DNA from: Bordetella parapertussis
GTDB taxonomy: Bacteria; Pseudomonadota; Gammaproteobacteria; Burkholderiales; Burkholderiaceae_C
Assembly (NCBI GenBank): GCA_945873925.1
Contig: CAMCES010000003.1
Coordinates: 24,000 to 87,999 of the forward strand
Direction: 5' to 3'
DNA: 64,000 nucleotides
The translations under genes were made by a program, and so were the position numbers. Under the pieces are notes generated by a model that ran no database searches, had not been told where the DNA came from, and saw only the letters and a list, made by a program, of their open reading frames with translations. The stretch's first letter is position 1. The number at the start of each line of letters is the position of its first letter. Positions 8,042-16,782 of this stretch are shown piece after piece.

Positions 8042-8200
8042 TCAAACAGGCGAAGTCTGTGATTTTCGCAGGCGGCAGGCTTGGGAGCAGTATTTCACCG
8101 ATGCCCAATTTTTAGCCCATGCTTTGCGCCAAGTCATGTCTTTGCCACACACCTGGCAGGGTTTGCTCGGCAGGTTTTGTTTGTTGCCTTTGAAGCTCAT
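8042..8200 (-). CDS. DUF2256 family small zinc-finger-like protein
   Basis: A 52-residue basic protein of unknown function. Four cysteines are laid out as a zinc knuckle: C15-x2-C18 (KPCQVCGKDMTWRKAW) and C38-x3-C42 (VKYCSQACRLRK). The WRKxWAKNW and VKYCSxxCR blocks are the hallmark of DUF2256. The ATG overlaps the trxB stop as ATGA, so it is almost certainly translated by coupling from trxB; longer upstream starts would lie inside trxB. Family members are otherwise found beside cryptochrome/photolyase-type or redox genes, so a redox or nucleic-acid link is possible but not shown. Confidence 0.82.
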   Translation of the reverse strand: MSFKGNKQNLPSKPCQVCGKDMTWRKAWAKNWASVKYCSQACRLRKSQTSPV

Positions 8201-9153
8201 TGCTCTAAAAAACGCTGAGCGTCCAGGGCTGCCATGCAACCCGTGCCAGCGCTGGTGATGGCTTGGCGGTAAACATGGTCTTGCACATCGCCAGCGGCGA
8301 AGATGCCGGGCACGCTGGTTTGCGTGGCCATGCCTTGCAAGCCACTTTGGGTGACGATGTAGCCGTCTTTCATCGCCAAATGACCTTCAAAAATACCCGT
8401 GTTGGGTTGGTGGCCAATGGCGATGAAGCAACCATGCACCGCCAGTTCGCGGGTGCTGTGGTCTTGGGTGCTTTTGAGGCGAACCCCAGTGACGCCCGAG
8501 GCGTCGCCCAGCACTTCGTCCAGCACACTGTGGACTTCCAGCACGATCTTGCCCGCTTTGACCTTGTCCATGAGCTTGTCGATCATGATGGCCTCGGCTT
8601 TGAATTTGTCGCGGCGGTGAACCAGGTGGACCTTGGTCGCGATGTTGGACAGGTAGAGCGCTTCTTCGACAGCGGTGTTGCCGCCGCCGACCACGCACAC
8701 CATTTGGTCGCGGTAGAAAAAACCGTCACAGGTGGCACAACCCGACACGCCTCGGCCCATGAAGGATTGTTCGGAGGGCAGGCCCAGGTACTTGGCCGAT
8801 GCACCCGTGGCAATGATCAGCGCATCACAGGTATAGGTGCCGCTGTCGCCAAACAAGGTGAAAGGACGTTTGGAGAAATCCACCTGGTTGATATGGTCAA
8901 ACACCATTTGGGTATTGAAACGCTGCGCGTGCTCCATGAAGCGTTGCATCAGGTCCGGGCCTTGCACGCCATGCACATCGGCGGGCCAGTTGTCCACGTC
9001 GGTGGTGGTCATGAGCTGACCGCCTTGGGCCATGCCGGTGATCAAAGTGGGGCTCAAGTTGGCGCGGGCGGCATAGACGGCGGCGGAGTAACCGGCAGGG
9101 CCAGAGCCCAAGATAAGTACTTTGCTGTGTTGGGAGGGGGTCATGGTGGGCAT
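8197..9153 (-). CDS. trxB: Thioredoxin-disulfide reductase
   Basis: A 318-residue FAD/NADPH enzyme that reduces thioredoxin. It has the FAD motif LGSGPAGYSAA (15-25), the redox pair C139-A-T-C142 in GCATCDGFFY, the NADPH motif VGGGNTAVEEA, and the C-terminal FAD motif GIFAAGDVQD. Length and domain order are those of the low-molecular-weight bacterial type. It is divergent from ftsK (about 100 bp gap) and overlaps the DUF2256 gene by 4 bp. Confidence 0.96.
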   Translation of the reverse strand: MPTMTPSQHSKVLILGSGPAGYSAAVYAARANLSPTLITGMAQGGQLMTTTDVDNWPADVHGVQGPDLMQRFMEHAQRFNTQMVFDHINQVDFSKRPFTLFGDSGTYTCDALIIATGASAKYLGLPSEQSFMGRGVSGCATCDGFFYRDQMVCVVGGGNTAVEEALYLSNIATKVHLVHRRDKFKAEAIMIDKLMDKVKAGKIVLEVHSVLDEVLGDASGVTGVRLKSTQDHSTRELAVHGCFIAIGHQPNTGIFEGHLAMKDGYIVTQSGLQGMATQTSVPGIFAAGDVQDHVYRQAITSAGTGCMAALDAQRFLEQ

Positions 9154-9256
9154 TGTTGAGGGAACAAAAAGGAATGATGGCTCATCCCTGATCAGCCGAT
9201 TTTAAGTTCAGGGCTGCCTGCTGTCCTTGGCTTGCCTGTTAAGCTTGTGTCCGGCA

Positions 9257-11590
9257 ATGACTTACCCCCTTCATACCCTTCGCAACACCAAAGAAACCCC
9301 ACCCGAAATCACGGGTTGGCAACGTTTCTTGCAAGAAATCGCACTGTCTGTCGGTTTTGTCCTGCTGCTGTTTTGGCTCATCGCCATGGTGAGCCACACC
9401 CCTCAAGACCCGGCATGGACCACTTCAGGCTCATCGCTGACGGCGTACAACTGGGGCGGGCGCATCGGTGCGGCCATCAGCGATTTGGGTTTTTTTGTTT
9501 TTGGCTACTCTGTTTGGTGGTGTTACCTGGCTGCTTTGGTCAGTTGGTTGTCGGCGTTGGCGGTGCGTTTGCGCGGCGATGAAGCCCCGGTGCACCCGGA
9601 ACATCTGTGGCGACTGACACGTTGGGCGTTTTGGAGCGGGCTGGTGTTGTTGATGTTGGCCAGTACCGGCTTGGAATGGACCCGGCTGTACCGGTTCGAA
9701 GCAATCATGCCCGGCCAGCATGCTGGCGGTATCTTGGGATTGTTGGTGGGTGGCGCAGCCAACAAATGGTTGGGTTTCAACGGTTCGGGCATGGTGTTCA
9801 TCGTTTTCATGGTGATCGGTTTGTCCTGGGTGTTTGGTTTTTCATGGGTTGAATTGGCCGAAAGAATCGGCGCCCGTTTAGACCATGTGGTGCACACCTG
9901 GCGCGAGCGACGCGAGATGGCTGAGGATTTGGCGCTGGGGCAAGCCGCTGCCAGAGCCCGCGAAGGCGATGTGCGGTTCGAACGCGATGAGCATGACGAG
10001 TCGCCGCATTTGCCGATTCGCATCCTGGTCGAGCCCGAGTCCCCACCGCCGCTCAAAAGCGAACGGATTGCGCGTGAACGGCAAAAACCTTTGTTCAACG
10101 ACATGCCCGACTCGCGCTTGCCGCAGGTCGACTTGCTCGACGAGTCGCAGGCCCGACAAGATTCGGTGGACGCCCAAACCATTGAGTTCACCAGCCGCTT
10201 GATCGAGAAGAAATTGCGTGACTTTGGCGTCGAGGTCAAGGTGCTGGCGGCCGCGCCAGGTCCGGTGGTGACCCGCTATGAGATCGAACCCGCCACCGGC
10301 GTCAAGGGCTCGCAAATCGTTAACCTGGCCAAAGACTTGGCCCGCTCGCTCAGCATGGTGTCGATCCGCGTGGTCGAAACCATCCCAGGTAAAAATTTCA
10401 TGGCGCTTGAGTTGCCCAATGCCAAACGCCAGTCGATCCGTTTGAGTGAAATCTTGGGCTCGTCGGTTTACAACGAAGCCAAATCCTTGTTGACCATGGG
10501 TTTGGGCAAAGACATTGGCGGCAACCCGGTGGTGGCTGACCTGGCCAAAATGCCACACGTGTTGGTCGCGGGCACCACCGGTTCAGGCAAGTCGGTGGGC
10601 ATCAATGCCATGATTTTGTCTTTGCTCTACAAGGCCGAAGCCCGCGATGTTCGCTTGTTGATGATCGACCCAAAGATGCTCGAGATGTCGGTCTACGAAG
10701 GTATTCCGCATTTGTTGGCACCGGTGGTAACCGACATGCGCCAAGCCGCGAATGGCTTGAACTGGTGTGTGTTCGAGATGGAGCGCCGCTACAAGCTGAT
10801 GAGCAAGTTGGGCGTGCGCAATCTGGCTGGGTACAACCACAAAATCGAGGAAGCCAAAGAGCAGGGCGATGCCCTCACCAACCCTTTCAGCTTGACGCCC
10901 GACGACCCCGAACCGCTGGAGCGTTTGCCGCACATCGTGGTGGTGATCGACGAACTTGCCGACTTGATGATGGTGGTGGGTAAAAAGATCGAGGAGCTGA
11001 TTGCCCGCTTGGCGCAAAAAGCGCGTGCCGCAGGTATTCATTTGATCTTGGCTACCCAACGCCCCAGCGTGGACGTGATCACCGGCTTGATCAAAGCCAA
11101 CATCCCCACCCGGATCGCGTTTCAAGTCAGCAGCAAAATCGACAGCCGCACCATCCTCGACCAAATGGGTGCCGAGGCTTTGCTTGGCATGGGCGACATG
11201 CTGTATTTACCCAGCGGCACCGGCTTCCCCATCCGTGTGCATGGGGCGTTTGTCAGCGACGACGAAGTGCACCGTGTCGTGAGTTACCTCAAAACCCAAG
11301 GCGAGCCCAATTACATCGAAGGCTTGCTCGAAGGCGGCACGGTCGAAGGCGAAGCCCAAGGCCCCGATTTGTTTGGCGAGACCGCTGGTGAAAAAGACCC
11401 GATGTTCGACCAAGCGGTGGAGGTGGTGTTGAAGAACCGCAAGGCCAGCATTTCCTTGGTGCAACGCCACTTGAAAATCGGCTATAACCGCGCCGCACGC
11501 TTGGTCGAAGACATGGAAAAAGCAGGCTTGGTCAGTGCCATGAGCAGCAATGGCCAACGTGAAATTTTGGTACCTAACCGGGCGGAGTGA
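9257..11590 (+). CDS. ftsK: DNA translocase FtsK
   Basis: A 777-residue inner-membrane DNA pump that moves chromosome ends and activates XerCD at dif during division. The N-terminal 200 residues hold four hydrophobic segments; a short Arg/Glu-rich linker (about 200-270) joins them to the motor. The motor has Walker A GTTGSGKS at 439-446, Walker B VVVIDELADLMM, and the RecA-like block ATQRPSVDVITGLIKAN. The last 65 residues form the gamma winged helix (DQAVEVVLKNRKASISLVQR) that reads KOPS. The linker is short compared with E. coli FtsK, as usual for betaproteobacteria. ATG at 9257 is preferred over an upstream TTG at 9227. Confidence 0.95.
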   Translation: MTYPLHTLRNTKETPPEITGWQRFLQEIALSVGFVLLLFWLIAMVSHTPQDPAWTTSGSSLTAYNWGGRIGAAISDLGFFVFGYSVWWCYLAALVSWLSALAVRLRGDEAPVHPEHLWRLTRWAFWSGLVLLMLASTGLEWTRLYRFEAIMPGQHAGGILGLLVGGAANKWLGFNGSGMVFIVFMVIGLSWVFGFSWVELAERIGARLDHVVHTWRERREMAEDLALGQAAARAREGDVRFERDEHDESPHLPIRILVEPESPPPLKSERIARERQKPLFNDMPDSRLPQVDLLDESQARQDSVDAQTIEFTSRLIEKKLRDFGVEVKVLAAAPGPVVTRYEIEPATGVKGSQIVNLAKDLARSLSMVSIRVVETIPGKNFMALELPNAKRQSIRLSEILGSSVYNEAKSLLTMGLGKDIGGNPVVADLAKMPHVLVAGTTGSGKSVGINAMILSLLYKAEARDVRLLMIDPKMLEMSVYEGIPHLLAPVVTDMRQAANGLNWCVFEMERRYKLMSKLGVRNLAGYNHKIEEAKEQGDALTNPFSLTPDDPEPLERLPHIVVVIDELADLMMVVGKKIEELIARLAQKARAAGIHLILATQRPSVDVITGLIKANIPTRIAFQVSSKIDSRTILDQMGAEALLGMGDMLYLPSGTGFPIRVHGAFVSDDEVHRVVSYLKTQGEPNYIEGLLEGGTVEGEAQGPDLFGETAGEKDPMFDQAVEVVLKNRKASISLVQRHLKIGYNRAARLVEDMEKAGLVSAMSSNGQREILVPNRAE

Positions 11591-11592
11591 GC

Positions 11593-12240
11593 ATGTTGAA
11601 AACCTGGCTGATCAGTTTTGGCTTGCTGGTGCTTGGCACGGCAAATGCCGACAGCTTAGAGACCTTGGCGCAATTTTTAAAGCAAACCCGAAGCATGAAA
11701 GCGGACTTTGTGCAGGTGGTCAGCTCGCCTGTCAAAGAGGGTCGGCCCAGCAAAAGCAAAACCTCTTCGGGCAACTTTGCGTTCATTCGTCCGACGGTTT
11801 TTCGGTTCGATTACAGCAAGCCGTTTGTGCAAAACATCGTGGCTGATGGCAAAAAACTCTGGTTGTTTGATGCAGACCTGAACCAAGTGACTGTGCGCGA
11901 CCAAGCGCAAGCTTTGGGCAGCACGCCGGCGAGCTTGATCGCCTCTGCCAATGACCTGGCCACTTTGGGCAAAGCCTTCGATTTGAAAGCCGACGTGTCC
12001 GTCGCAGGCCTGGACTGGGTGCTGGCCACCCCTAAAAACCCAGAGGGCAGTTTGCAGCAGGTGCGTATTGGCCTGCGCCAGCAAGACGGCCAGGTGCTGC
12101 TCTCGCAACTGGACATCATGGACGCGTTTGGCACCCGATCGCAAATCCGCTTTGAACGGGTACAGGTCAACCCTGGTCACCTGACTCCCGCCCAATTTAG
12201 CTTTGTGCCGCCCAAAGGCGCAGACCTGATCCAGCCCTGA
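11593..12240 (+). CDS. lolA: Outer membrane lipoprotein carrier protein LolA
   Basis: A 215-residue periplasmic chaperone that ferries lipoproteins from LolCDE to LolB. A signal peptide covers residues 1-19 (MLKTWLISFGLLVLGTANA). The mature part begins DSLETLAQFLKQTRSMKADF and contains FRFDYSKPFVQ.IVADGKKLW, the standard LolA core. The ATG at 11593 has GGAG 6 bp upstream, within the end of ftsK; a GTG at 11587 is also in frame. The ftsK-lolA-rarA order is conserved in proteobacteria. Confidence 0.93.
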   Translation: MLKTWLISFGLLVLGTANADSLETLAQFLKQTRSMKADFVQVVSSPVKEGRPSKSKTSSGNFAFIRPTVFRFDYSKPFVQNIVADGKKLWLFDADLNQVTVRDQAQALGSTPASLIASANDLATLGKAFDLKADVSVAGLDWVLATPKNPEGSLQQVRIGLRQQDGQVLLSQLDIMDAFGTRSQIRFERVQVNPGHLTPAQFSFVPPKGADLIQP

Positions 12241-12246
12241 GTGGCC

Positions 12247-13548
12247 ATGCGCCCGATACACAGCCATCACATGCCTTTGGCTGAACGCCTGCGCCCCCGC
12301 ACCTTGGGGGAAGTCATTGGCCAGCAACAAGTGCTGGGCGAGGGCATGGCGTTGCGGGTGGCATTTGAATCGGGCCAGCCGCACAGCTGCATTTTGTGGG
12401 GGCCGCCTGGGGTGGGCAAAACCACCATTGCCCGTTTGATGGCTGACGCGTTTGATGCGCAGTTCTTGGTCATCAGTGCGGTGCTGGGGGGCGTGAGAGA
12501 CATCCGCGAAGCGGTGGACAAGGCGCTGGCCGCACGTGACGGGCTGGAAAAACGCCGCACGATTGTGTTTGTCGACGAGGTACACCGTTTCAACAAAAGC
12601 CAGCAAGACGCTTTTTTGCCGCATGTCGAGTCAGGTCTGTTCACCTTCATTGGTGCCACCACCGAAAACCCGTCGTTTGAAGTCAATTCCGCGCTGTTGT
12701 CACGGGCGGCGGTGTATGTGTTGCAGCCTTTGTCGGAAGTTGATTTGGCGCAGATCATCGACACGGCCCAGGCCATCCACGCCGCGCCTGCTTTGGACGC
12801 CAACGCTCAGGTGCGCTTGATTGCCTATGCCGATGGCGATGCGCGTCGCTTGCTCAACACGCTAGAGACCTTGGCGGTGGCGGCCCAGCAAGAAGAGCTT
12901 GAACAGGTGAGCGAGGTTTGGCTGATGAAAGTGTTGGGTGAGCGCTTGCGTCGCTACGACAAAGGCGGCGAGCAGTTCTACGACACGATCAGCGCACTGC
13001 ACAAGTCGGTGCGCGGCTCTGACCCAGATGCCGCGCTGTATTGGTTGGTGCGCATGCTCGATGGCGGCGCTGAGCCGAAATACATGGCGCGGCGCATGAT
13101 CCGCATGGCCGCTGAAGACATTGGCTTGGCCGACCCGCGTGCGCTGCGCTTGGCCTTGGATGCGGCCGAGGTGTATGAACGCTTGGGCAGCCCCGAAGGT
13201 GAGTTGGCACTGGCCGAGTGCGTGGTGTATTTGGCCATCGCACCCAAATCGAACGCGGTCTACAAGGCCTACAACAGCGTTCGCAAGCTGATCAAGGCCG
13301 ATGGTACCCGCCCCGTGCCATTGCACCTGCGCAATGCGCCCACGACACTCATGAAAGACCTGGACTACGGCAAAGCCTATCGCTATGCGCATGACGAGCC
13401 CGATGCGTTTGCCGCTGGCGAAAACTACTGGCCCGATGGCATGCAAGCCGCTAAGCTGTACGAGCCGGTGGAGCGCGGTTTGGAGGTCAAGATCGCCGAA
13501 AAAATGCGTCTCTTGCGTGCCAAGAACCTGCAGGAACGCAAGCCCTAG
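12247..13548 (+). CDS. rarA: Replication-associated recombination protein A (AAA+ ATPase)
   Basis: A 433-residue AAA+ ATPase of the MgsA/RarA/WRNIP1 family that acts at stalled replication forks. It opens with PLAERLRPRTLGEVIGQQ, has Walker A GPPGVGKTT (52-60), Walker B TIVFVDEVHRFNKSQQD, sensor 1 GATTENPSFEVN, and the C-terminal tetramerisation region with SVRGSDPDAALYWL. A GTG at 12241, directly after the lolA stop, is an alternative start. Third gene of ftsK-lolA-rarA; its end overlaps the convergent flavoprotein gene by 4 bp. Confidence 0.94.
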   Translation: MRPIHSHHMPLAERLRPRTLGEVIGQQQVLGEGMALRVAFESGQPHSCILWGPPGVGKTTIARLMADAFDAQFLVISAVLGGVRDIREAVDKALAARDGLEKRRTIVFVDEVHRFNKSQQDAFLPHVESGLFTFIGATTENPSFEVNSALLSRAAVYVLQPLSEVDLAQIIDTAQAIHAAPALDANAQVRLIAYADGDARRLLNTLETLAVAAQQEELEQVSEVWLMKVLGERLRRYDKGGEQFYDTISALHKSVRGSDPDAALYWLVRMLDGGAEPKYMARRMIRMAAEDIGLADPRALRLALDAAEVYERLGSPEGELALAECVVYLAIAPKSNAVYKAYNSVRKLIKADGTRPVPLHLRNAPTTLMKDLDYGKAYRYAHDEPDAFAAGENYWPDGMQAAKLYEPVERGLEVKIAEKMRLLRAKNLQERKP

Positions 13549-14582
13549 GCCTGCGCTTTGTCGGCCTCGCTGGTGAAGGAGTCGGCAAAGAAATCGTCTT
13601 CTGACAAGCCGTGTGCCAGGTAATCACGGCGGGCAGAATCCACCACAATGGGTGCACCACAGGCGTAGACTTGGTGACCAGCCAAGCTGGGTGTGTCTTG
13701 CAAGACCGCGTGGTGCACAAAACCTGTTCGACCAGTCCATTGGTCTTGTGGCAATGCATCGGACACCACGGGGATGTATTGCAGGTGAGGCATGTGTGGC
13801 AGCTGCGCCAACACCCAATCATTCATGTACAGGTCTGCGGGGCGGCGGCCGCCCCAGTACAAACGGGTGGGGCGGGTGATGCCTGCGTGTTGCATGTGTT
13901 CGAGCAAGGCTTTGATCGGAGCAAAGCCCGTGCCCGAGGCCAGCAACACCATCGGACTGTCACTGTCTTCACGCAAAAAGAAACTGCCAAATGGACCTTC
14001 GATGCGTTGGATTTCTTTTTCTTTCATGGCGCCAAACACATGGTCGGTGAATTTGCCACCTGGCATGTGACGGATATGCAAATCGACAGCCGTTTGATCG
14101 GGCAACAGGGTGTGTGGCGCGTTCGCCATGGAATAGGCGCGGCGTGAACCGTCTCGCAACAAGAACTCGACATACTGGCCAGCGTGGTAACGCATGGGTT
14201 CGGTGGCGGGCAGTTGCAGTTTGACCTGCATCACATCATGGGACATTTTTTCCAGCGACAGAACACGCACAGGCATTTTTTTGATTGGGAAGGCACCTGC
14301 ATCGACCACCTGACGAGACGCCAGCACCAGATCGCTCAAAGGCGTGGCACGGCAGGTGAGGATCATGCCTTGCGCCAATTCTTCCGCGCTCAGGGCTTTG
14401 GCTTGGTAGTCAGCCATGCGCACTTCACCCGAGACTTTTTGGCATTTGCAAGAACCACAAGCGCCGTCTTTGCAGCCATAGGGCAGTCCAATGCCTTGGC
14501 GGATGCCTGCTGCCAAGATGCTTTCTTCCGCCTCGGTGGCAAAAAAGCGGCCACTGGGTTGAACGACAATCTGAAACGACAT
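13545..14582 (-). CDS. Ferredoxin/FAD/NAD(P)H oxidoreductase (CDP-6-deoxyglucoseen-reductase-like)
   Basis: A 345-residue three-domain electron transfer flavoprotein. A plant-type [2Fe-2S] ferredoxin domain comes first, with cysteine spacing C37-x4-C42-x2-C45-x31-C77. An FAD-binding barrel follows (RRAYSMANAP), then an NAD(P)H domain (LLASGTGFAPIKALLEH and the terminal CGAP). This layout is shared by CDP-6-deoxy-delta-3,4-glucoseen reductase, phenol hydroxylase reductase and naphthalene dioxygenase reductase. Stand-alone copies at this site in Comamonadaceae carry the first name, but no deoxysugar or oxygenase genes are nearby, so the electron acceptor is unknown. ATG at 14582 fits MSFQIVVQPSGRFF. 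Confidence 0.85.
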   Translation of the reverse strand: MSFQIVVQPSGRFFATEAEESILAAGIRQGIGLPYGCKDGACGSCKCQKVSGEVRMADYQAKALSAEELAQGMILTCRATPLSDLVLASRQVVDAGAFPIKKMPVRVLSLEKMSHDVMQVKLQLPATEPMRYHAGQYVEFLLRDGSRRAYSMANAPHTLLPDQTAVDLHIRHMPGGKFTDHVFGAMKEKEIQRIEGPFGSFFLREDSDSPMVLLASGTGFAPIKALLEHMQHAGITRPTRLYWGGRRPADLYMNDWVLAQLPHMPHLQYIPVVSDALPQDQWTGRTGFVHHAVLQDTPSLAGHQVYACGAPIVVDSARRDYLAHGLSEDDFFADSFTSEADKAQA

Positions 14583-14627
14583 CTGGGATTTCCTTGTACC
14601 TGTAATCAACACGCGAAAGCAGCGATT

Positions 14628-15569
14628 TTGCCTTCAAACCAAAGCCCCCTCGGCGCCTTGCCTGCTCGCTTTCGACAACCCCGCGTTTTGATCGTGGGGT
14701 GCGGCGATGTGGGCCTGCGTTGTGCACGCTTGCTCAAGCCCGCTGCCCGCTTGTTTGCATTGACCAGCTCGACTGAGCGCATGCCCGAATTGCAAACCTT
14801 GGGCATCACGCCACTGCTTGGCAACTTGGACCAAGCCGATAGCTTGGCACGGCTGGCAGGCGTGGCCAACCATGTGGTGCACATGGCGCCGCCACCCTTG
14901 CAAGGCGTCACCGACCCTCGCACACAGGCCTTGGTGCACGCCCTGGCCAAACGCAGTCCGCCCAGCACACTGGTGTATGGCTCAACCAGTGGTGTCTACG
15001 GCGATTGCCAAGGCGAATGGATCGATGAAACACAGCCCTTGCTGCCCCAAACCCCGCGGGCGCAACGGCGCGTGGATGCCGAGTCTTGGCTGCATGCCTG
15101 GGGCGCGCGTGGCCAACCCCGGGTGCAGGTGTTGCGCATTCCAGGTATTTACGCCTTGGACCGCGAAGGCGGCACACCGCGCGAGCGCTTGACCAAAGGC
15201 ACGCCTGTATTGCATGCCATTGAGGACGTGTTCACCAACCATGTGCATGCCGACGATTTGGCCCAAGCCACGGTATTGGCGATGTGGCGGGGCCAAGGCT
15301 TGCGGCCTGTGCATGTGAGTGATGACAGCGATATGCGCATGGCGGACTACATGGACTTGGCTGCCGAACTGTTGGGCTTGCCGCGTCCCCCGCGCATCAG
15401 TTGGGCTCAGGCCCAGCAGCAGTTGCCCGCCATGGCCTTGAGCTTCATGGCTGAATCGCGTCGCATGCGCAACCAGCGTATGAAACAAGAGCTGCGTTTG
15501 CGTTTACGTTACCCCACGGTGCGCGAGGGCCTGCTGGGCACACCCGTGGGGCAAGGCATGACGGGTTAA
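14628..15569 (+). CDS. NAD(P)-dependent epimerase/SDR-type oxidoreductase
   Basis: About 313 residues of an extended short-chain dehydrogenase/epimerase-like protein (YeeZ type). A Rossmann motif VLIVGCGDVGLRCARLL lies close to the N-terminus, LVYGSTSGVYGDCQGEWIDE carries the Ser/Tyr region with YG in place of the usual YxxxK, and FTNHVHADDLAQAT is the conserved mid block. The start is uncertain: no ATG precedes the nucleotide-binding motif, and TTG at 14628 is the best choice (TTG at 14658 is the other). It begins 45 bp from the divergent flavoprotein gene. Substrate unknown. Confidence 0.8.
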   Translation: MPSNQSPLGALPARFRQPRVLIVGCGDVGLRCARLLKPAARLFALTSSTERMPELQTLGITPLLGNLDQADSLARLAGVANHVVHMAPPPLQGVTDPRTQALVHALAKRSPPSTLVYGSTSGVYGDCQGEWIDETQPLLPQTPRAQRRVDAESWLHAWGARGQPRVQVLRIPGIYALDREGGTPRERLTKGTPVLHAIEDVFTNHVHADDLAQATVLAMWRGQGLRPVHVSDDSDMRMADYMDLAAELLGLPRPPRISWAQAQQQLPAMALSFMAESRRMRNQRMKQELRLRLRYPTVREGLLGTPVGQGMTG

Positions 15570-16690
15570 CGCATCCCGATCTTGACGTCGCCAAAAATGC
15601 CATTGGCTTCTTTGGGCAGGCTGCGCCAATACTGGGATGTGGCCTGTACCTTGCCACCCAAGGCGGCAGCGGCTTCCCAACCCCAGCGGGGCTTGTACAA
15701 AAAGCCGCGACCGATCGCCACCAAATCGGCTTGGCCAGCGGTCAACACCGCTTCAGCTTGATGCGGGTCGGTGATCAAACCCACGGCAATCGTGGGCAAG
15801 CCGCATTTGTCTTTCACATGCTTGGCGAACGGCAGTTGGTAGCCTGGGCCCACTTTGATTTGCTGTTGCGGTGCGATGCCTGCAGACGAAATATGCACAT
15901 AGTCAGCGCCTGCTTGTTTCAAGCGCAGCGCCAAGTCAGCGGTTTCCTCCAAGGTCCAGCCGCCTTCGATCCAGTCGGTGGCGGACAAGCGCATGCCAAA
16001 GCTGCCGTCAAACACCTCGCGCATGGCCTTGAAAATCTCCAACGGCAACCGGATGCGGTTGTCGAAACTGCCGCCATAGGCGTCGGTGCGTTGGTTGGCG
16101 ATGGGCGACAAAAATTCATGCAGCAAGTAGCCATGTGCACCATGCAACTCGATCATCTCCACACCCATGTGTTGGGCGCGTTTGGCCGCATCCACAAACG
16201 CTTGTTGAATCGCTTTCAAGCCAGCCGCATCGATTTCATGCGGTGGCGCTTCGCCTGGCAACAACGCCAACGGAGAAGGCGCTGCGGTTTCCCAGCCGCC
16301 ATGGGCTTTATCGATCAGCATGCCGCCATGCCAAGGTTGGGCGCTCGAACCCTTGCGCCCTGAATGTGCGATTTGGACACACACGGGCACCGGTGGCGCG
16401 AGTTTGCGAGCGCGGCCAAGCGTGTCGGCCATGGCCTCGGCGGTGGCGTCGTTCCAGATCCCCAGGCAATTTGGGGTGATGCGGCCTTGGGGCGTGACCG
16501 CGCTGGCTTCGATCATGAACAATCCAGCACCGCCGTTGAGCAAATTGGCCCAATGCATCAAATGCCAGTCATTGGCTTTGCCGTCTTCATGGCAGGCGTA
16601 TTGGCACATCGGTGCGACCACGATGCGGTTGGGCAGGGTCAAAGTGCCGCGCGCTGGCTTAAACTCAAAAGGGGTGAACAACTGGCTCAT
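15566..16690 (-). CDS. NADH:flavin oxidoreductase / NADPH dehydrogenase (old yellow enzyme family)
   Basis: A 374-residue FMN beta-barrel enzyme that reduces activated C=C bonds. Family blocks are RIVVAPMCQYAC with the Cys typical of YqjM/NamA-type ('thermophilic-like') enzymes, QIAHSGRKGSS, ELHGAHGYLLHEFLSP, NRIRLPLEI, RLSATDW, and the phosphate site VGLITDPHQAEAVL with DLVAIGRGFLYKPRWGW. Start ATG at 16690 fits MSQLFTPFEFKP; the frame runs further upstream but without family similarity. Physiological substrate unknown. Divergent from the lipoprotein gene. Confidence 0.9.
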   Translation of the reverse strand: MSQLFTPFEFKPARGTLTLPNRIVVAPMCQYACHEDGKANDWHLMHWANLLNGGAGLFMIEASAVTPQGRITPNCLGIWNDATAEAMADTLGRARKLAPPVPVCVQIAHSGRKGSSAQPWHGGMLIDKAHGGWETAAPSPLALLPGEAPPHEIDAAGLKAIQQAFVDAAKRAQHMGVEMIELHGAHGYLLHEFLSPIANQRTDAYGGSFDNRIRLPLEIFKAMREVFDGSFGMRLSATDWIEGGWTLEETADLALRLKQAGADYVHISSAGIAPQQQIKVGPGYQLPFAKHVKDKCGLPTIAVGLITDPHQAEAVLTAGQADLVAIGRGFLYKPRWGWEAAAALGGKVQATSQYWRSLPKEANGIFGDVKIGMR

Positions 16691-16782
16691 CGGAAATCTT
16701 ATAAAAACCAATATCTTAAGCCGCCATTCCTCAAGTTTGCAGGCAATGGGGTCGATACTACTCATACCCAATTCCCAAAGCC

